Assembly: GCA_007449985.2 (NCBI GenBank)
Contig: VIIQ02000029.1
Coordinates: forward strand, 522,001-586,000
DNA from: Desmodesmus armatus
Lineage: Eukaryota; Chlorophyta; Chlorophyceae; Sphaeropleales; Scenedesmaceae
Direction: 5' to 3'
Length of the DNA stretch: 64,000 nucleotides
A program made the position numbers and the translations under genes. Of this stretch, positions 1-10,732 are shown in pieces. The notes below the pieces were generated by a model. The model saw only the letters and a list, made by a program, of their open reading frames with translations, was not told the origin of the DNA and searched no databases. The stretch's first letter is position 1. The number at the start of each line of letters is the position of its first letter.

Positions 1-913
1 CCGTGACTTCATCTCCGGCATTGGTGTTGAGAACATCGGCAAGCGCCTGATCAACAGCAGGGAGGGCAAGGTACGAATTTGGCCCCAGCAGCAGCAGCAG
101 CAGCGAATGTTTTAAGTTCAATAGTACTCCAGCATATGGGATTTACGCATGCAGCTGAGTTAGCGCGTGTGAGAGGCGCAGAAGCAGATGCCGGAACAAT
201 TGTCGCGGCTAGCACTCTGCTATTGGTAGCAGCCATGCATGCATCCACATGCATCTGACATGTGCTGACCACCTCGACCCTGCGCAACACATGCATGCGC
301 ACAAGTGCACTGGTATTGATGTTTAAGTTTCCCGCCCTTTTTCCTGCAGGTCGAGTTCGACAGGCCCAAATGACCCTGGATATCCTGATCAAGTACGGAA
401 AGTTCCTGGTGGAGGAGCAGGACAACGTCAAGCGCGTGCAGCTGGCAGACGCATACCTGGCAGGTATGTTTTTGGCGGGAAGATGTCATGGACAATGCGG
501 AGATGTGCAGGAAGTCAGCACAGCTGGCCAGTGCGCAGGAAAGCAATACTCAGGCAGGGCAGTAGCGACAAGAGTATCAAGTGCAGCTGGCGGGCGCAAG
601 CCTGGTGGATCAGTGCGTAGGGAGCCATCGGCACGCTGCTTTGCTGTGCAGAGCCCTGTGTGCTGACAGAGCAGTGCGCACAGGACCAGCGTGCAGCAGT
701 GCATCACACAAGATGTGTGCACAGCAGCAGGGCAGGACAGCAGGCCAGCAGGCCAGCTGCCTGCTTGTTGCCTGTTGTCCTAAAAACAGCTTGATCTTCT
801 CCTCACACCTCCTTCTGTCCTGCTGTTGCATTGCTGCAGGTGCTGAGCTGGCCGGCACTGGCGGCAGCTCCCTGCCCGAGAACTACAAGGGCTCCAGCCT
901 CCTCAGCCGCTAA
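1..913 (+). CDS. C-terminal end of an unidentified protein (5' truncated)
   Basis: Three exons can be read: 1-70, about 350-463 and 840-913 (stop TAA 911-913), joined by GT-AG introns. The peptide begins RDFISGIGVENIGKRLINSR and ends LPENYKGSSLLSR. In exon 2 the most natural reading from the acceptor at 348-349 is VEFDRPK, which then hits TGA. One extra A in the AAA run at 368-370 would continue the frame as MTLDILIKYGKFLVEEQ. Alternatively the acceptor AG at 362-363 bypasses the stop and keeps phase (exon 364-463). Both solutions give the phase 1 needed to join GAELAGTGG in exon 3. I do not recognise the family. A TGTAA polyadenylation signal lies about 210 nt past the stop. Confidence 0.6.
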
Positions 914-925
914 GCAGCCGGTCCA

Positions 926-982
926 AAAACCCTGGGTCTTAGGGTTTAGGGTTCGGGGTTTAGGCTCCTTCCTAAACCCCAT
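926..982. repeat. Interstitial telomere-like repeats
   Basis: Just 12 nt after a stop codon, about two TTTAGGG-like units plus a TTCGGGG variant (938-963) are followed by an inverted CCTAAACCCC (971-980). TTTAGGG is the plant-type telomere unit and TTTTAGGG the Chlamydomonas type. The block is short and degenerate. Confidence 0.5.
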
Positions 983-1120
983 GCCCAAAACCAGCTGCAG
1001 CGAGACTGTGGGCTGACTCCTGGGTGTTTTGGGCGGGTGCGGCAGCTGCTGGCTGCTGCGTGGGTGTGTTAGTCGGATGTGTCGAATGAGTCATCAAAGA
1101 CTGTAGTCTGTGCGTGTGTG

Positions 1121-1125
1121 TGTAA
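1121..1125 (+). terminator. TGTAA polyadenylation signal
   Basis: TGTAA about 210 nt downstream of the stop at 913, the usual position of the green-algal poly(A) signal. Assigned to the gene ending at 913. Confidence 0.5.
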
Positions 1126-3059
1126 ATCAGGCAGCAGGGTGCGAGACGGCCTGTGCTGGTGTGCTGATGGTGGGGGTGGCTGCTTGTAGCTGCAAGGGGT
1201 GCTGCTGCAGCAGGAGTGCTGTGGTCTGCGTCTGCAGCACTCGGGTGCAGCACACCTTGCATGGCTGATTTTTGTGGCCAGGGTTTTTGTACCAGAGGAG
1301 GGGAGCGCTGGCAGTTTTGTCGGGGTGGTGAGTGCAGCAGGAAGAGCAAGGATGTGCAGCCTTTGCCCCAGCTGCCTCTGCTTGTACTTGGCTATGGCAT
1401 ATTCCAATACCGAGAAGAGAGCAATTCGGAGTGAGGTGGGAAGGGCGGGTGATACATACAAGGACGCAGCAGGATCTTGTGCCTGTATGTATCTCTGTCT
1501 TCCTGGCTTTTTTGACTGGGCCTGTTGTGCCGGATCATCCCTTCCCGCCTAGCCGGTCGGCCTGTATGTGTGTCTGTCTTTACGCATCACTTGGGGGAGC
1601 GTATTATGCGTGTTATCTGCTGGTTGTGCCACGGTCGTGCAACACTAGGTGATGGTCAGCACGCAGGAGGCCGCCTGTGCGAGGGTGGTGTGGGGTGTGA
1701 CAGCATGTTGGGCTCGTGACTAGTTCCGTTGTGTGGCAGCGTGCGTGCAGCTTGCTGTGAGCCCTTGCTTACTGGCTGCTGTGTTGTGTGGGGTTGCACA
1801 GATGCTTGGACTTGCTTGGCTTGAGCGAGTGGGCTGATGTGTAACTGTATCCCATGCTTCGATGCACACTTCGAGACCATGCGAGAGCAGGAGTTTCCGA
1901 GTGCCTGACTTGACACCGCTGCTCTTCGAACAGGCAGCAGCAAGCAAAGCAGGCAGACGTGACCAGCACAGGAGCAGCATCAGGGCTGCAGGGATTGACA
2001 AGGGTGAAGGGTGGGGAGTGAGAGAGTCACAAGACAGGGCTGACTGCCCATACAGCAGCATGCATGGCATGCTGCTTGCAAGGACTTCCAAGGGCGCAGT
2101 GGAAAGGTGCACACAGTGTCTGTGGATGCATTCGTTTGATATGCAGCATTTGGGGCGCAGGATGGCGGGATAGGCCAGGAGACAGATTTGAACAGACGCT
2201 GCCAACATACCCATGTGCATGCAACCTCAGCACACAGCGACATGACCGCATCTTCAAGGGTGCGTTTTGAATCGCCAAGCATGTGTGCTGAGCATGTGCG
2301 CATGTGGACCCAGGGTTTTCCTGGACCCTGGGGTGTTGGTGGCAGGGTTGAGGCAGTGGGTATGGTGTTGGGCTCTCCTCAATGCGCTGAGTGTTGTGAT
2401 CTGTGTCAGGGCTGGGGTTTTGAGTACCATGCGGTTTTGTACCGCGTCCAACCCTAACGATGGAACCACCCATGCCTGCCTGCCTCAGCTTTCAATGTAT
2501 GGCCCCAGTGACGTCATGTTGTGATACCCAACTGCCTGGCAGCATTTCTGCTGCTGTGAGAGCAGCTTTTAGCAGCACGCTGTGGTGCTTTTGGCTGCTT
2601 TCATGCCAGCGGGTGGATGGATACTTGAGCACCAGCGCAAGTGCCCTCCAGTCTCAAGCACAGTCACTTTTGATGGGTAGGGGCTGCGCTGATGTTGTGT
2701 GCCTCTGCCTGTTTTGAGTGAAGTGTTTGGGGGTGTGTCTAGCAGTTTGGTGTCACCAGCGTTGCTGCGTGTTTCCCGCCCCCTGTGTCCCGTTTGCATG
2801 TTGTTGGCCCGTACGTACAGTGACCTTACATTTAACCCACGTGACAGTGACCAAGCCATGCAGTCAAATTCACAAGGCATGCGTGCAGTATGGATTTGCT
2901 TGACATCATGCATGGCAGAATAGCGCAGCAACTGGGGTTGCCAAGGACCCACAGATTGACACCCAGCAGAAAGCAGTGTTACAGTGGGAGGGCATGTGCA
3001 ATCAAGGCCTCTCCGACTGCTGCAGCAGGGTTTGCACTGCCTAGTTAAGGATATCCAGA
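1126..3059. other. Intergenic, no gene supported
   Basis: Rich in TG/GCA and CTG words; open frames are short and have no splice-consistent partners or recognisable motifs. I see no gene here. Confidence 0.5.
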
Positions 3060-3712
3060 TTGCCCACGAGCTGCCAAGACCACAGGGGACCCAGCACCAG
3101 TGCAAGCGTGCTGCTGTTGGTGCTGGCCACAGGATCCCTGTGGTTTCGCTCTTGCTCAAGGAGCTCATCAGTTGGCAAATGTGGGCTGGAGAATGATTCA
3201 GCAGAGGGGTGTCAGGATGTGAACAGAGCCTGCTGCTGAGGCAGAAGCGGAATGGGAGTAGATATGGTTGAGCAACAGCAGCTGGGCGAAAGACCACATG
3301 CCAAGCACGGAGAGACAACTATGAGCTGCTATGTGAGCCCCTAAGCGAGCCTGGGCGAGACAGCAGAACGCATGCAGAGGCCGGCCCGTCCCCATCGGTG
3401 ATCGGGTGAGTCAGCTCCCGCACGCTACCTTCCACCTTCCCGGCCTGTACCTATCCGCATAGGCCAGCCACCGGTCAGGTCTCAGGCCTGCTGCTGGCCT
3501 ATTGCTGCCGCTGACAAGGGAGAAACAACGGCACGCATGTGTGCCCCAGCAACCCACGCGAAGTGGTTGCACCAGCACACACATGCTACCCTGCCTGCCG
3601 CCGACGCAGATCCGAGTCGGTTCTGTCACCGAGACAGGTCGCGAGCGCCGCTGCTTGTCCCTAGCTGAACGTACTGCTGCTGCTGCTGCTGCTGCTTAGG
3701 GGCTCAAACCTG
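3060..3712 (+). repeat. Dispersed repeat family, copy 1
   Basis: Starts near 3064 with CACGAGCTGCCAAGACCAC, runs through a block ending CTTGCTCAAGGAGCTCATC, then a second block (about 3369-3510) with CCTTCCACCTTCCCGGCCTG and TACCTATCCGCA, and ends in a CTG run followed by TTAGGGGCTC. The same blocks recur in order at 51878-52735 and 54056-54640, and inverted at 56213-56855 and 58706-59498. No coding capacity is seen. It is probably a non-autonomous transposable element; the class is not determined. Confidence 0.7.
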
Positions 3713-4019
3713 CAAATTGAGTGGATGAGGCAGTGTGGTCTTTGCTTCATGTCAGGATGCGGTAAAGCTTCACTGACCAGTGCGGGTGTGTCTCTTTACC
3801 CTGCTCAGCCCTTGTCAGTGATGGGTTAAAACCCCAGTGACCTGGGTTTTGGGGTGTGGGTTTTGTGTTGGCAGGTGTATGATGCTCGTGCATGCTTTTG
3901 AAGTTGCCAAAAACGTAGAAAACGGACTGTCGTGGTTGTTGCTGGATCTCAGAGCAGCAAGTGAACGGTCTGACAAGTCTCTTGAGGTGATCGTGCCACT
4001 TTGCTGGCAACAAGACAGG

Positions 4020-5345
4020 ATGACAGCATGCCTGACCACCGTCATCATATTTGGACTGATCACGGCATCCATTGTCAGCAGTCAACCACCTGGCTTTCCC
4101 CAAGTGGACCCTGCTTTTTCAGACCATGCGCCAGTCTCCTCAGAAGTGCTCACGAGCTGTGCCATACCAGGTTATGTGTTCAATCCTGGACAACGCCCGC
4201 AGGGTGCCTCAGTGGTGTTTCTGAACGCCAAGCCAGAGCAGAATCTGGCCTCTTCCATGTTGGCATGCAATGTCAACCCCTCTTGTGCTATGTTTACGAC
4301 AGACGGATGGCTCATTGGGCTCAATTTGTATGAAAGCACAGCAGTTGCAGAAGACACAAGACAGCAGGAAGCAGATGACATCATCATGACCTTTGTCCGC
4401 CCCTATTGTGGTGAATGCAATGATCTGCAAGGATGCTGTGGCTCTACTAGGCAGGGAGCGGCGTGCTGTGGCACATATGTTGCTGCGTTTGGTGAATCCT
4501 CTCGACAGTCCAGGCTGTCAATGTCAAGCAAAAAGGCTGAGTTGTCACCAGCCGATGTGGAGATGATTGAGAATGGCAGAATACTGGCTGCGTCTGCCCC
4601 CTGCACAGGGCAAGGCCTTGCGTCTTGGCTGCAATCATACAGGTGTGTCCCCACTTCCAAAGGCAGCTGCCCGCCTCAAGGCAAGCGCTGCACTGTCCCT
4701 GTGTTGGGTACGCCCTTGGACGATGATGGTCAGAAAGGAGGAGGATTTCGTGGCCTGCAAGGTATCAAAGGTGATCAGCGTTGCATGTCCTTGAGTGCAA
4801 TGCAGGTGCGCCGGGCTGGGTCCAGGCAGTGTTGCAACCGCTGTTGGTCACGCTGTTGTCTGAGTGTGCTGGCACACTCTGTTTTTCGTCATTCTCCTCT
4901 TCCTGCACTGCCTGCGGAAGCTTTCACTCGCAGAAAGCTAGATCCAAACCTCAATTTTCCTTCAGAGGGTGAATGCGCCCCAGAGGATGCCCGTGTCAAT
5001 GGCAGTTGTTGCCAGCAGGTGGCGCGTCTCAGCACGATTATGCCGCTTGTTATGGATCACGCCCAACTGTGCACCGTGGGCTGTGCCAACAGGTGTGGGT
5101 TTGAGGTGGTGCCGATAGATCTGTACAGCGATGAGTTTTGGTGTGTCAGTATGTTGCCTGGGTTTGAACCACCACCTGCATTTGCACCTGCACCAAGCGC
5201 GTCGTCAGCACTTGGCAGACTGTACATTGCCACAGCCTCTCTGAAGATGAGCAACCGCACACAAGTCAGTGCGGGCAGGGCACCCAAAAGCAGCTGTCGC
5301 ACCAAATTGGGCAGTGTGGATGTTGTTGGGCCGGGCCTTTGTTAA
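4020..5345 (+). CDS. Predicted secreted cysteine-rich protein
   Basis: A long open frame runs from 3837 to the stop at 5345. I choose ATG 4020 because it is followed by a typical signal peptide (MTACLTTVIIFGLITASIVS, then SQPPG). The mature part is Cys-rich with CC pairs (CGECNDLQGCC, GAACCG, NGSCCQQ) and one potential N-glycosylation site in NGSCC. It ends with a Pro/Ala stretch (FAPAPSAS) and TKLGSVDVVGPGLC. The Cys pattern between about residues 40 and 135 is reminiscent of PAN/apple-like extracellular modules of algal wall proteins, but I cannot assign it. A 159-bp GT-AG interval (about 4762-4920) is divisible by three and compositionally different, so it may be an intron whose retention leaves the frame open. 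Removing it gives about 388 aa. Secretion is inference. Confidence 0.5.
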   Translation: MTACLTTVIIFGLITASIVSSQPPGFPQVDPAFSDHAPVSSEVLTSCAIPGYVFNPGQRPQGASVVFLNAKPEQNLASSMLACNVNPSCAMFTTDGWLIGLNLYESTAVAEDTRQQEADDIIMTFVRPYCGECNDLQGCCGSTRQGAACCGTYVAAFGESSRQSRLSMSSKKAELSPADVEMIENGRILAASAPCTGQGLASWLQSYRCVPTSKGSCPPQGKRCTVPVLGTPLDDDGQKGGGFRGLQGIKGDQRCMSLSAMQVRRAGSRQCCNRCWSRCCLSVLAHSVFRHSPLPALPAEAFTRRKLDPNLNFPSEGECAPEDARVNGSCCQQVARLSTIMPLVMDHAQLCTVGCANRCGFEVVPIDLYSDEFWCVSMLPGFEPPPAFAPAPSASSALGRLYIATASLKMSNRTQVSAGRAPKSSCRTKLGSVDVVGPGLC

Positions 5346-5472
5346 TTTGTACACTTGCTGCATCAAGTGTTGCCATCTGCTCAAGTTGCTGTTTTGATGA
5401 TCAATCCAAGTCATTGACTTCGATTTCATGTGTCTTGTGTTCTGCTGACTGTGGTTTGGTCACCCAGCATGG

Positions 5473-5477
5473 TGTAA
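5473..5477 (+). terminator. TGTAA polyadenylation signal
   Basis: TGTAA about 130 nt after the stop of the secreted-protein gene. Confidence 0.4.
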
Positions 5478-5660
5478 GGACGCGAGGCTGATGGGATCTC
5501 TCCTGCTGCGTTAGGATACAAGGGGCTGTAACTTTCTACCTTTCGTGTTGCCCCATAATGTGATAGTAACCTTATGAATGGTTTGAGTCTGAGTGCTTTC
5601 TGCAGCACAGTGCATGCCATTGCCTTTCAGAGCCGTGGGGCGTACGAGGCTTCCTATGTG

Positions 5661-5698
5661 ACATGGCATGGCATGGCATGGCATGGCATGGCATGGCA
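5661..5698. repeat. Pentanucleotide microsatellite (GGCAT)7
   Basis: Seven near-perfect head-to-tail ATGGC/GGCAT units in the intergenic gap between two convergent genes. The rest of 5478-6189 shows no gene. Confidence 0.95.
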
Positions 5699-6189
5699 AC
5701 CTGTGATCTGACAGGCTCACTGAGTGCCCCGCAGCTGCCGCCAGCAAGCAGGTGTGCTGCTATGCATGCAAGAACGGCGTGCATGGTCAGGCCCACATGG
5801 GGCGCATGAGGTTGAGCATTCTCTTGAGGCCAGCTAAAACCGCCTAGGCCAGGCCGGCAGATTTTGTTGAATGCTTTTCTTTCTTGTTGCAGCCCGGGGA
5901 ATTGGCTGGTGTTTGTGTTGAGAGAGCATCTCTTGCTAGATGTAGATGCAGCACATGCATCGTGTGGCAGTTGGCTACTCAATCAACCATACTGTGCATG
6001 GTTCTGATCGGAGTGCATCGTGCACTCCTCTTGCAGAGCTGAGGAATAGTCTGATTGTGCTGGCAGCACGACTGTGCTGGTAGCACCACTGCCAGCTATC
6101 AACAGTGTTGCCATGCTGCTTACAAACATCAGTGAACAACTGTTGCGGCTTTCCCATCTGTAACATCGACTGTATGTGCTTGTATTTGT

Positions 6190-6194
6190 TTACA
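6190..6194 (-). terminator. TGTAA polyadenylation signal (minus strand)
   Basis: TTACA on the plus strand, about 435 nt past the stop of the NST-LicD fusion gene. Candidate poly(A) signal for that transcript. Confidence 0.35.
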
Positions 6195-6627
6195 AAGGGT
6201 CAGCAAAAACGGCAATTGTCTACAACTAGTCCCGTGCATTGCAAGAAAAGGCCCACATGCAGCGTACTGTTCTGCATGTTTTCAGTGGCGCAGGGTCCAA
6301 GGCGGGAACAAACAGCCAGGCTTTAGCTGGGAACTTTGTGGGCTGCAGGTTCCACCGGTGTATGGCACAGGTTGTCCGGTCGATTGCGTTCAAAACACAA
6401 GATGTGCAAGATTGACTGAACACCAGCACTACACATGCACGTATGATGCCTGTCAACAGGCGGCATTAGGGGGCTGCAGCATGCCCTCAGTTCAGTGTGC
6501 CAGATCAGTGTTTCACATAGCCACCACTGGGCATGGCGCAATTGTGTGCGACATACATAACAACGGCCTGCCAACATCCATCGCTGTGCACTTTGCACTT
6601 CCACACAGGCTCTGCACACAGAATTGT

Positions 6628-8829
6628 CTACTCTTCAAACAGTGTCCTGTTCAGCGCCAGCACAGCATCTACGCATTCGTCTTCATCATAGCTAGGGGCA
6701 TATGGCCGCAGGTTGGGTGTGCGCCAGCGAGGACCATACGTGCCTGCACACAGCAGTACAGTTGTGACAGCACAGCAGCACACATCACAGCTGTCACATA
6801 CAGGCAAATGCCAGAGCACAGATACAAATCAACCCAGCACAGTCAGTAGCGTCACAGGGTGGCCTGCACAATCATTCCAGTCAGAGACAGCTGACCACCT
6901 GCTAGAATCAGTTCCGAAAGAGGTTAGGCCACGTGATGTTCACTGCACCTACAGCAGCTGCCACTTTGAGTATCCTCAGCAGCAAGCCTTTGCTCAGCAA
7001 AGATGGGCCCCACCAACCGTATGAAGTTGGCTATGTTACAGCTAACTGCTGCTTACTCCTACGCGCAGCCTTTTGTGCGTTCAAGTTTCAGAGTCAACTC
7101 ACCAGCAAGCAGCTGCTCAGCGTTATCTGGCACCACCAGCTGCAGCCCCTCCATCCACACCTTGCGCCGCCCCGACAGCTTCACCGGCACAGTGCTGAAG
7201 CACAGCTGCCACTCATGCCGCCGCCTGGCTCCCCACAGGTTGAAGGTGCGAGGGCCTTCCTGCGGCAGAAGCAGCGGCAGCTGTGCCTGTGCTGGACCCT
7301 GCTGCTGCTGCTGGCGCCCCTGCTGCTGCTCTTGCTCCTGTGCAAGTTCCTGCTCCTGCGTGCCTCCCTGCTGCTGGTCCTGCTGCGAGTCTGTGCGTGC
7401 AGCGTTAGCAGGCAGTGCACCCACAGCGACAGCAGCCGCCCGCAAGCTAGCAGCTGCAGCCTCCACAGCAGCTGCTGCAGCAGGCTGTGTGGGCCACATG
7501 AGGTAGGCATCAACATAGGGGCCTCCCTGCACGCAAAAACACACAAACTAATAGTGAGCGCACACAGCTATGTACCTACACAGGCTCTGTACCCCCCCCC
7601 CCTCCTGCACTGAATCAGACACCTGAGGGTCCCTTTGATACATACCGTGACATCATCATGTTGCAAACACTGTGCTATGCATGCATACCAGGCATGTGAA
7701 TGCTGTTTGTTGGCTCAAAGCCCAATGGGCTCGAGTCAGCCAATCACCTGCAAGGTGTGCTGCTGCCCTGGGGGCATGAGGCGCTGAAAGGCTGGGGAGG
7801 GGTGGTGCTGGTGTGCGCAGAGGCGCCACACGTTGTCTGAGCACCAGAAAATATAGCCGTGCCTCCACAGCTCCAATTGGGTGGACCGCTGCAGCAGCAG
7901 GAGTAGCAGCACAAGCAGGTGCAGGTGTTGCCCGGTGATGTCATTCAGTGCTGCAGCAGACGCACAGCACATGCACAGCCGCCACCAGGTGCCAGCACAT
8001 CACCTCAATCAATGCAGACGCGGGGGGGAGGGGGGGGGGGGAGGGGGGAGGGGGGGAGGGGGAGGGGTTGACAAACGTGCCCGCCACAACACCATAAAGG
8101 TTTGGCAGGGTCTTGCAGGACAGCACAACATTTCCTGCCTTGCTAGCGGTTGCTGTGACTGCTGAGTTGACTCTATGTCCCGCCTCCCCGATGCACCCTG
8201 ACAACAACCCATAGCCATGGCACGCACCTGCTCAAGAAGCGTTATTGCTGCAGCCGACAATGCCACATCCACATCATTGGTGTGGGCAAGTATCGTTTTG
8301 TTCCGCACAGCACCTGCAGGCATTGATGAAGCAAGAGCAGGCAGCAGCCCACCATAATCAAACGGGACACAAACTCACCCAATGGGTGTGGCACAACAGC
8401 TGGTGCATTTAACTACGGGACAACTGCCTGCTCGGCACTCATGCAGACCTGATATGTGAATGGCTGGCATGAGCTCTTGAGTTTCATAGCTGCAGGTGTA
8501 ACTTTGATTTGATTTGATTTGATGTGAGACTCATGTACTCACTGGTGGTTGGCAAAGAACATATGCCTGGCACTGCAGGCACTCACCCAGCAAGGTTCCA
8601 TAAACAATGACATAATGCTGACTGAGCCCCCTGGATGACAGCAGGTGGTCCAGAAACGCCAGCATTTGAAAATTCAAATGTGCGCAACAGGCAGGGTCTG
8701 ACACGGTGCAGTCGGGTGCCAGAGAGCAGTTGACCACGGGGCAAAACCTCTCCCGCTGAAGCCAATGCCCGTCACTGCAAGGCATTGACACCAGCTCAGG
8801 TGGCATAGGGACATTCGTTGTGTTCTGGA

Positions 8830-8862
<33 letters not shown>

Positions 8863-9495
8863 AACCTGAGGTTGATATGGCCAGCCGTCCTTGCTTCCAG
8901 TAGACTGAAGATCCCCCAGTGCTGCTGCTGGCTGGTACGGCTCCCGTCAGCAGCAGCAACAGAGACAGTACCACCGCTGCAACTACTAGCCCATCCAACA
9001 CACCCAGCAACCAACAGAGCAGCTCTGCACTCCTCCCTGCAGGAACCCCTGGCCAGTCAGCCACTTGCCAACAAATACGAAACCAGGAAGTAGGAGATCC
9101 ACTCCCATGCAGGGAGCCCACACCTCCTTTCAACCCCTGGGTGCTACTGCTGCGGCTGCGGGTTCTAGTGTTGCCTCCACTGCTGCTGCTACTGCCCTTA
9201 CTGCTGCTGCTAGTCCTGCAACTGCTGATGCTAGCAGCGCCAAGGAGCCACTGCATGCTGTTCATGATGATGCTGTCAGGTATGTGCAGGACGCTGCTGT
9301 TCCCTGTCCCCTTCCTGCCAGCAGGTAGTATGCTTGCACCCTGCTGCAGCAGCAGTGCTGCTTGCTGCTGCTTTGCCACAGGCGGCCCCATCGCAGCAAC
9401 ATCACAGCTGTGCTGCCGCTGCTGCTGCCGTTGCAGCTGCATCAGTGCAGCAGCTGCAAAGCAGCAGGCCAAGTAGAACAGCAGCGGCGGCTGCA

Positions 9496-9535
<40 letters not shown>

Positions 9536-10732
9536 TGGCTGCTGTTCATAGTGCGGCTGCAGCAGCATGGGGCTAGCACTGACACTGACTGTCAGGAGCA
9601 CTGCCAGGCTCGTAGAGCAGGCTGCATGCAAGCTGCCCTGGCACCTTCTGCCTGTCACATTGCCTAGCAGGCCTGTCCCAGCAAGCAGGCACACCAACAC
9701 CCAGTGCACAGGGCCCAAGTCACTCAAGAAACCTTGGGTGGGGGTGCTGCTGCTGGTGTGAATCAACCCTGCTGCCGGCCAGTGCTGCATACCCCCAACC
9801 ACACAGCCCCACGACACACCCCCTGCTGCTGCTGTTGGCATTCCTGTTGCTGGCACTGCTGAAGACAGGGTAGTGTCTGCACCAACGCCACCCCCACCAC
9901 CACTGCTGCTGCTGCTACTACTGCTGGACTGCCAGTACAGTAGCCCGTTCAAGGCCACTGCCCAGCAAGATATGCTGGCTGTGCTGAACAGCTGCAGAGG
10001 CTCAGCAGCTGCTTGCTTTTGAGACTTGCTCAGCATCCATTCTGCATGGACGCTGGCAGCTGAGCTGAACACAGCAACAGCAGCCATGGCTGCTAGGCCA
10101 GCCAGCAGTGCTGCTGCTGTTAGCTCAGGCTGCACCCCATGCTGCTGCTGTTGCTGTTGCCAGAACTGCCCTGCTGTTGCTGGTGGTGCGCTGGTGAGTC
10201 GGCTCGCAGGACCATCAGCAGCAGCAGCAGCCGTGGGGTGGCCAGCTGTGCCCATGTTAACCGACTGCCCGATGCATACAGCCGCAAACAGCAGCAAGAG
10301 GCTCCAACGGGACTGTCTGTTGGGCTTCTGCTGCAGCAGCAAGTTTGCCAGCACTGCCGTGGTGACAACTGTGAGGCTGTACAGCAGCGCGTATGTATGC
10401 AGCTGCAATCCCTGCAGTGCATAGAAGGATATGTTGCTGCTAAGGAAGCAGCAGAACCCTGGGATGATGCACTGCACTGCAGCTTGAGACCAGGCCCTTG
10501 CAGTTGCAGCTGGACTGCTGCTTGATAAGCTCCTACTGCTGCTGCTCGAGAGCTGAAGCTGACATTTACGTGCTTGTATAGCTGTTATCGATGCTGCCAG
10601 CTCCAGCACTGCTGCCAGGAAGAGAAGTTTTGCAGGCTGTGGGTTGTGCTGGCAGCGCTGATATGCGAAGGCCACCAGCACCGGAGTAACGGCGTTGAGA
10701 AGGAACAAGAGGGCCGTGACTGAGCGATACAT
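6628..10732 (-). CDS. Nucleotide-sugar-transporter-like / LicD (fukutin-type) fusion protein
   Basis: Five exons: 8587-10732, 8228-8313, 7748-7888, 7103-7526, 6628-6743. Phases match and the sum is 2913 nt, or 970 aa. Start ATG 10732; an in-frame TTG lies three codons earlier. The N-terminal part (about 1-400) is polytopic and resembles the UDP-galactose/CMP-sialate transporter (NST, DMT) fold: YRSVTALLFLLNAVTPVL, SSNISFYALQGLQLHTYALL, SLTVVTTAVLANLLLQQK, later LVCLLAGTGLLGNVTGRR. Ser/Gly/Gln-rich linkers interrupt it, and a further TM segment (LDGLVVAAVVLSLLLLL) follows. The C-terminal part is LicD-like: RFCPVVNCS, then YGTLLGAVRN, HTNDVDVAL (the metal-binding DxD), ELWRHGYIFW, GPYVDAYLMW and finally TYGPRWR. 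LicD/fukutin proteins transfer phospho-alcohols to glycans. A Golgi location and a glycan-modifying role are inference. The NST and the first LicD motif share one uninterrupted exon, so the fusion is not a joining artefact. Confidence 0.85.
8021..8068. repeat. Poly-G tract with potential quadruplex runs
   Basis: Plus strand is almost pure G, with runs of 5-13 G separated by single A. It lies in the third LicD-region intron (between exons 8228-8313 and 7748-7888). In the transcript it is a long polypyrimidine tract about 140 nt before the acceptor. Confidence 0.9.
8503..8522. repeat. Pentanucleotide microsatellite (GATTT)4
   Basis: Four GATTT units in the intron just downstream of the large first exon of the NST-LicD gene. 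Confidence 0.9.
9497..9534. repeat. CTG/CAG trinucleotide run coding poly-Gln
   Basis: About 11 CTG units on plus, read on minus as a poly-Q run inside the NST-like domain of the fusion protein, probably in a loop. Confidence 0.9.

Noticed and set aside
2569..3318. 249-codon minus-strand open frame
   Set aside because: Overlaps the dispersed repeat copy 1, no motif, composition of a chance frame.
5661..5698. Regular short repeats considered as a CRISPR-like array
   Set aside because: Pure microsatellite without spacers in a eukaryotic nuclear context.
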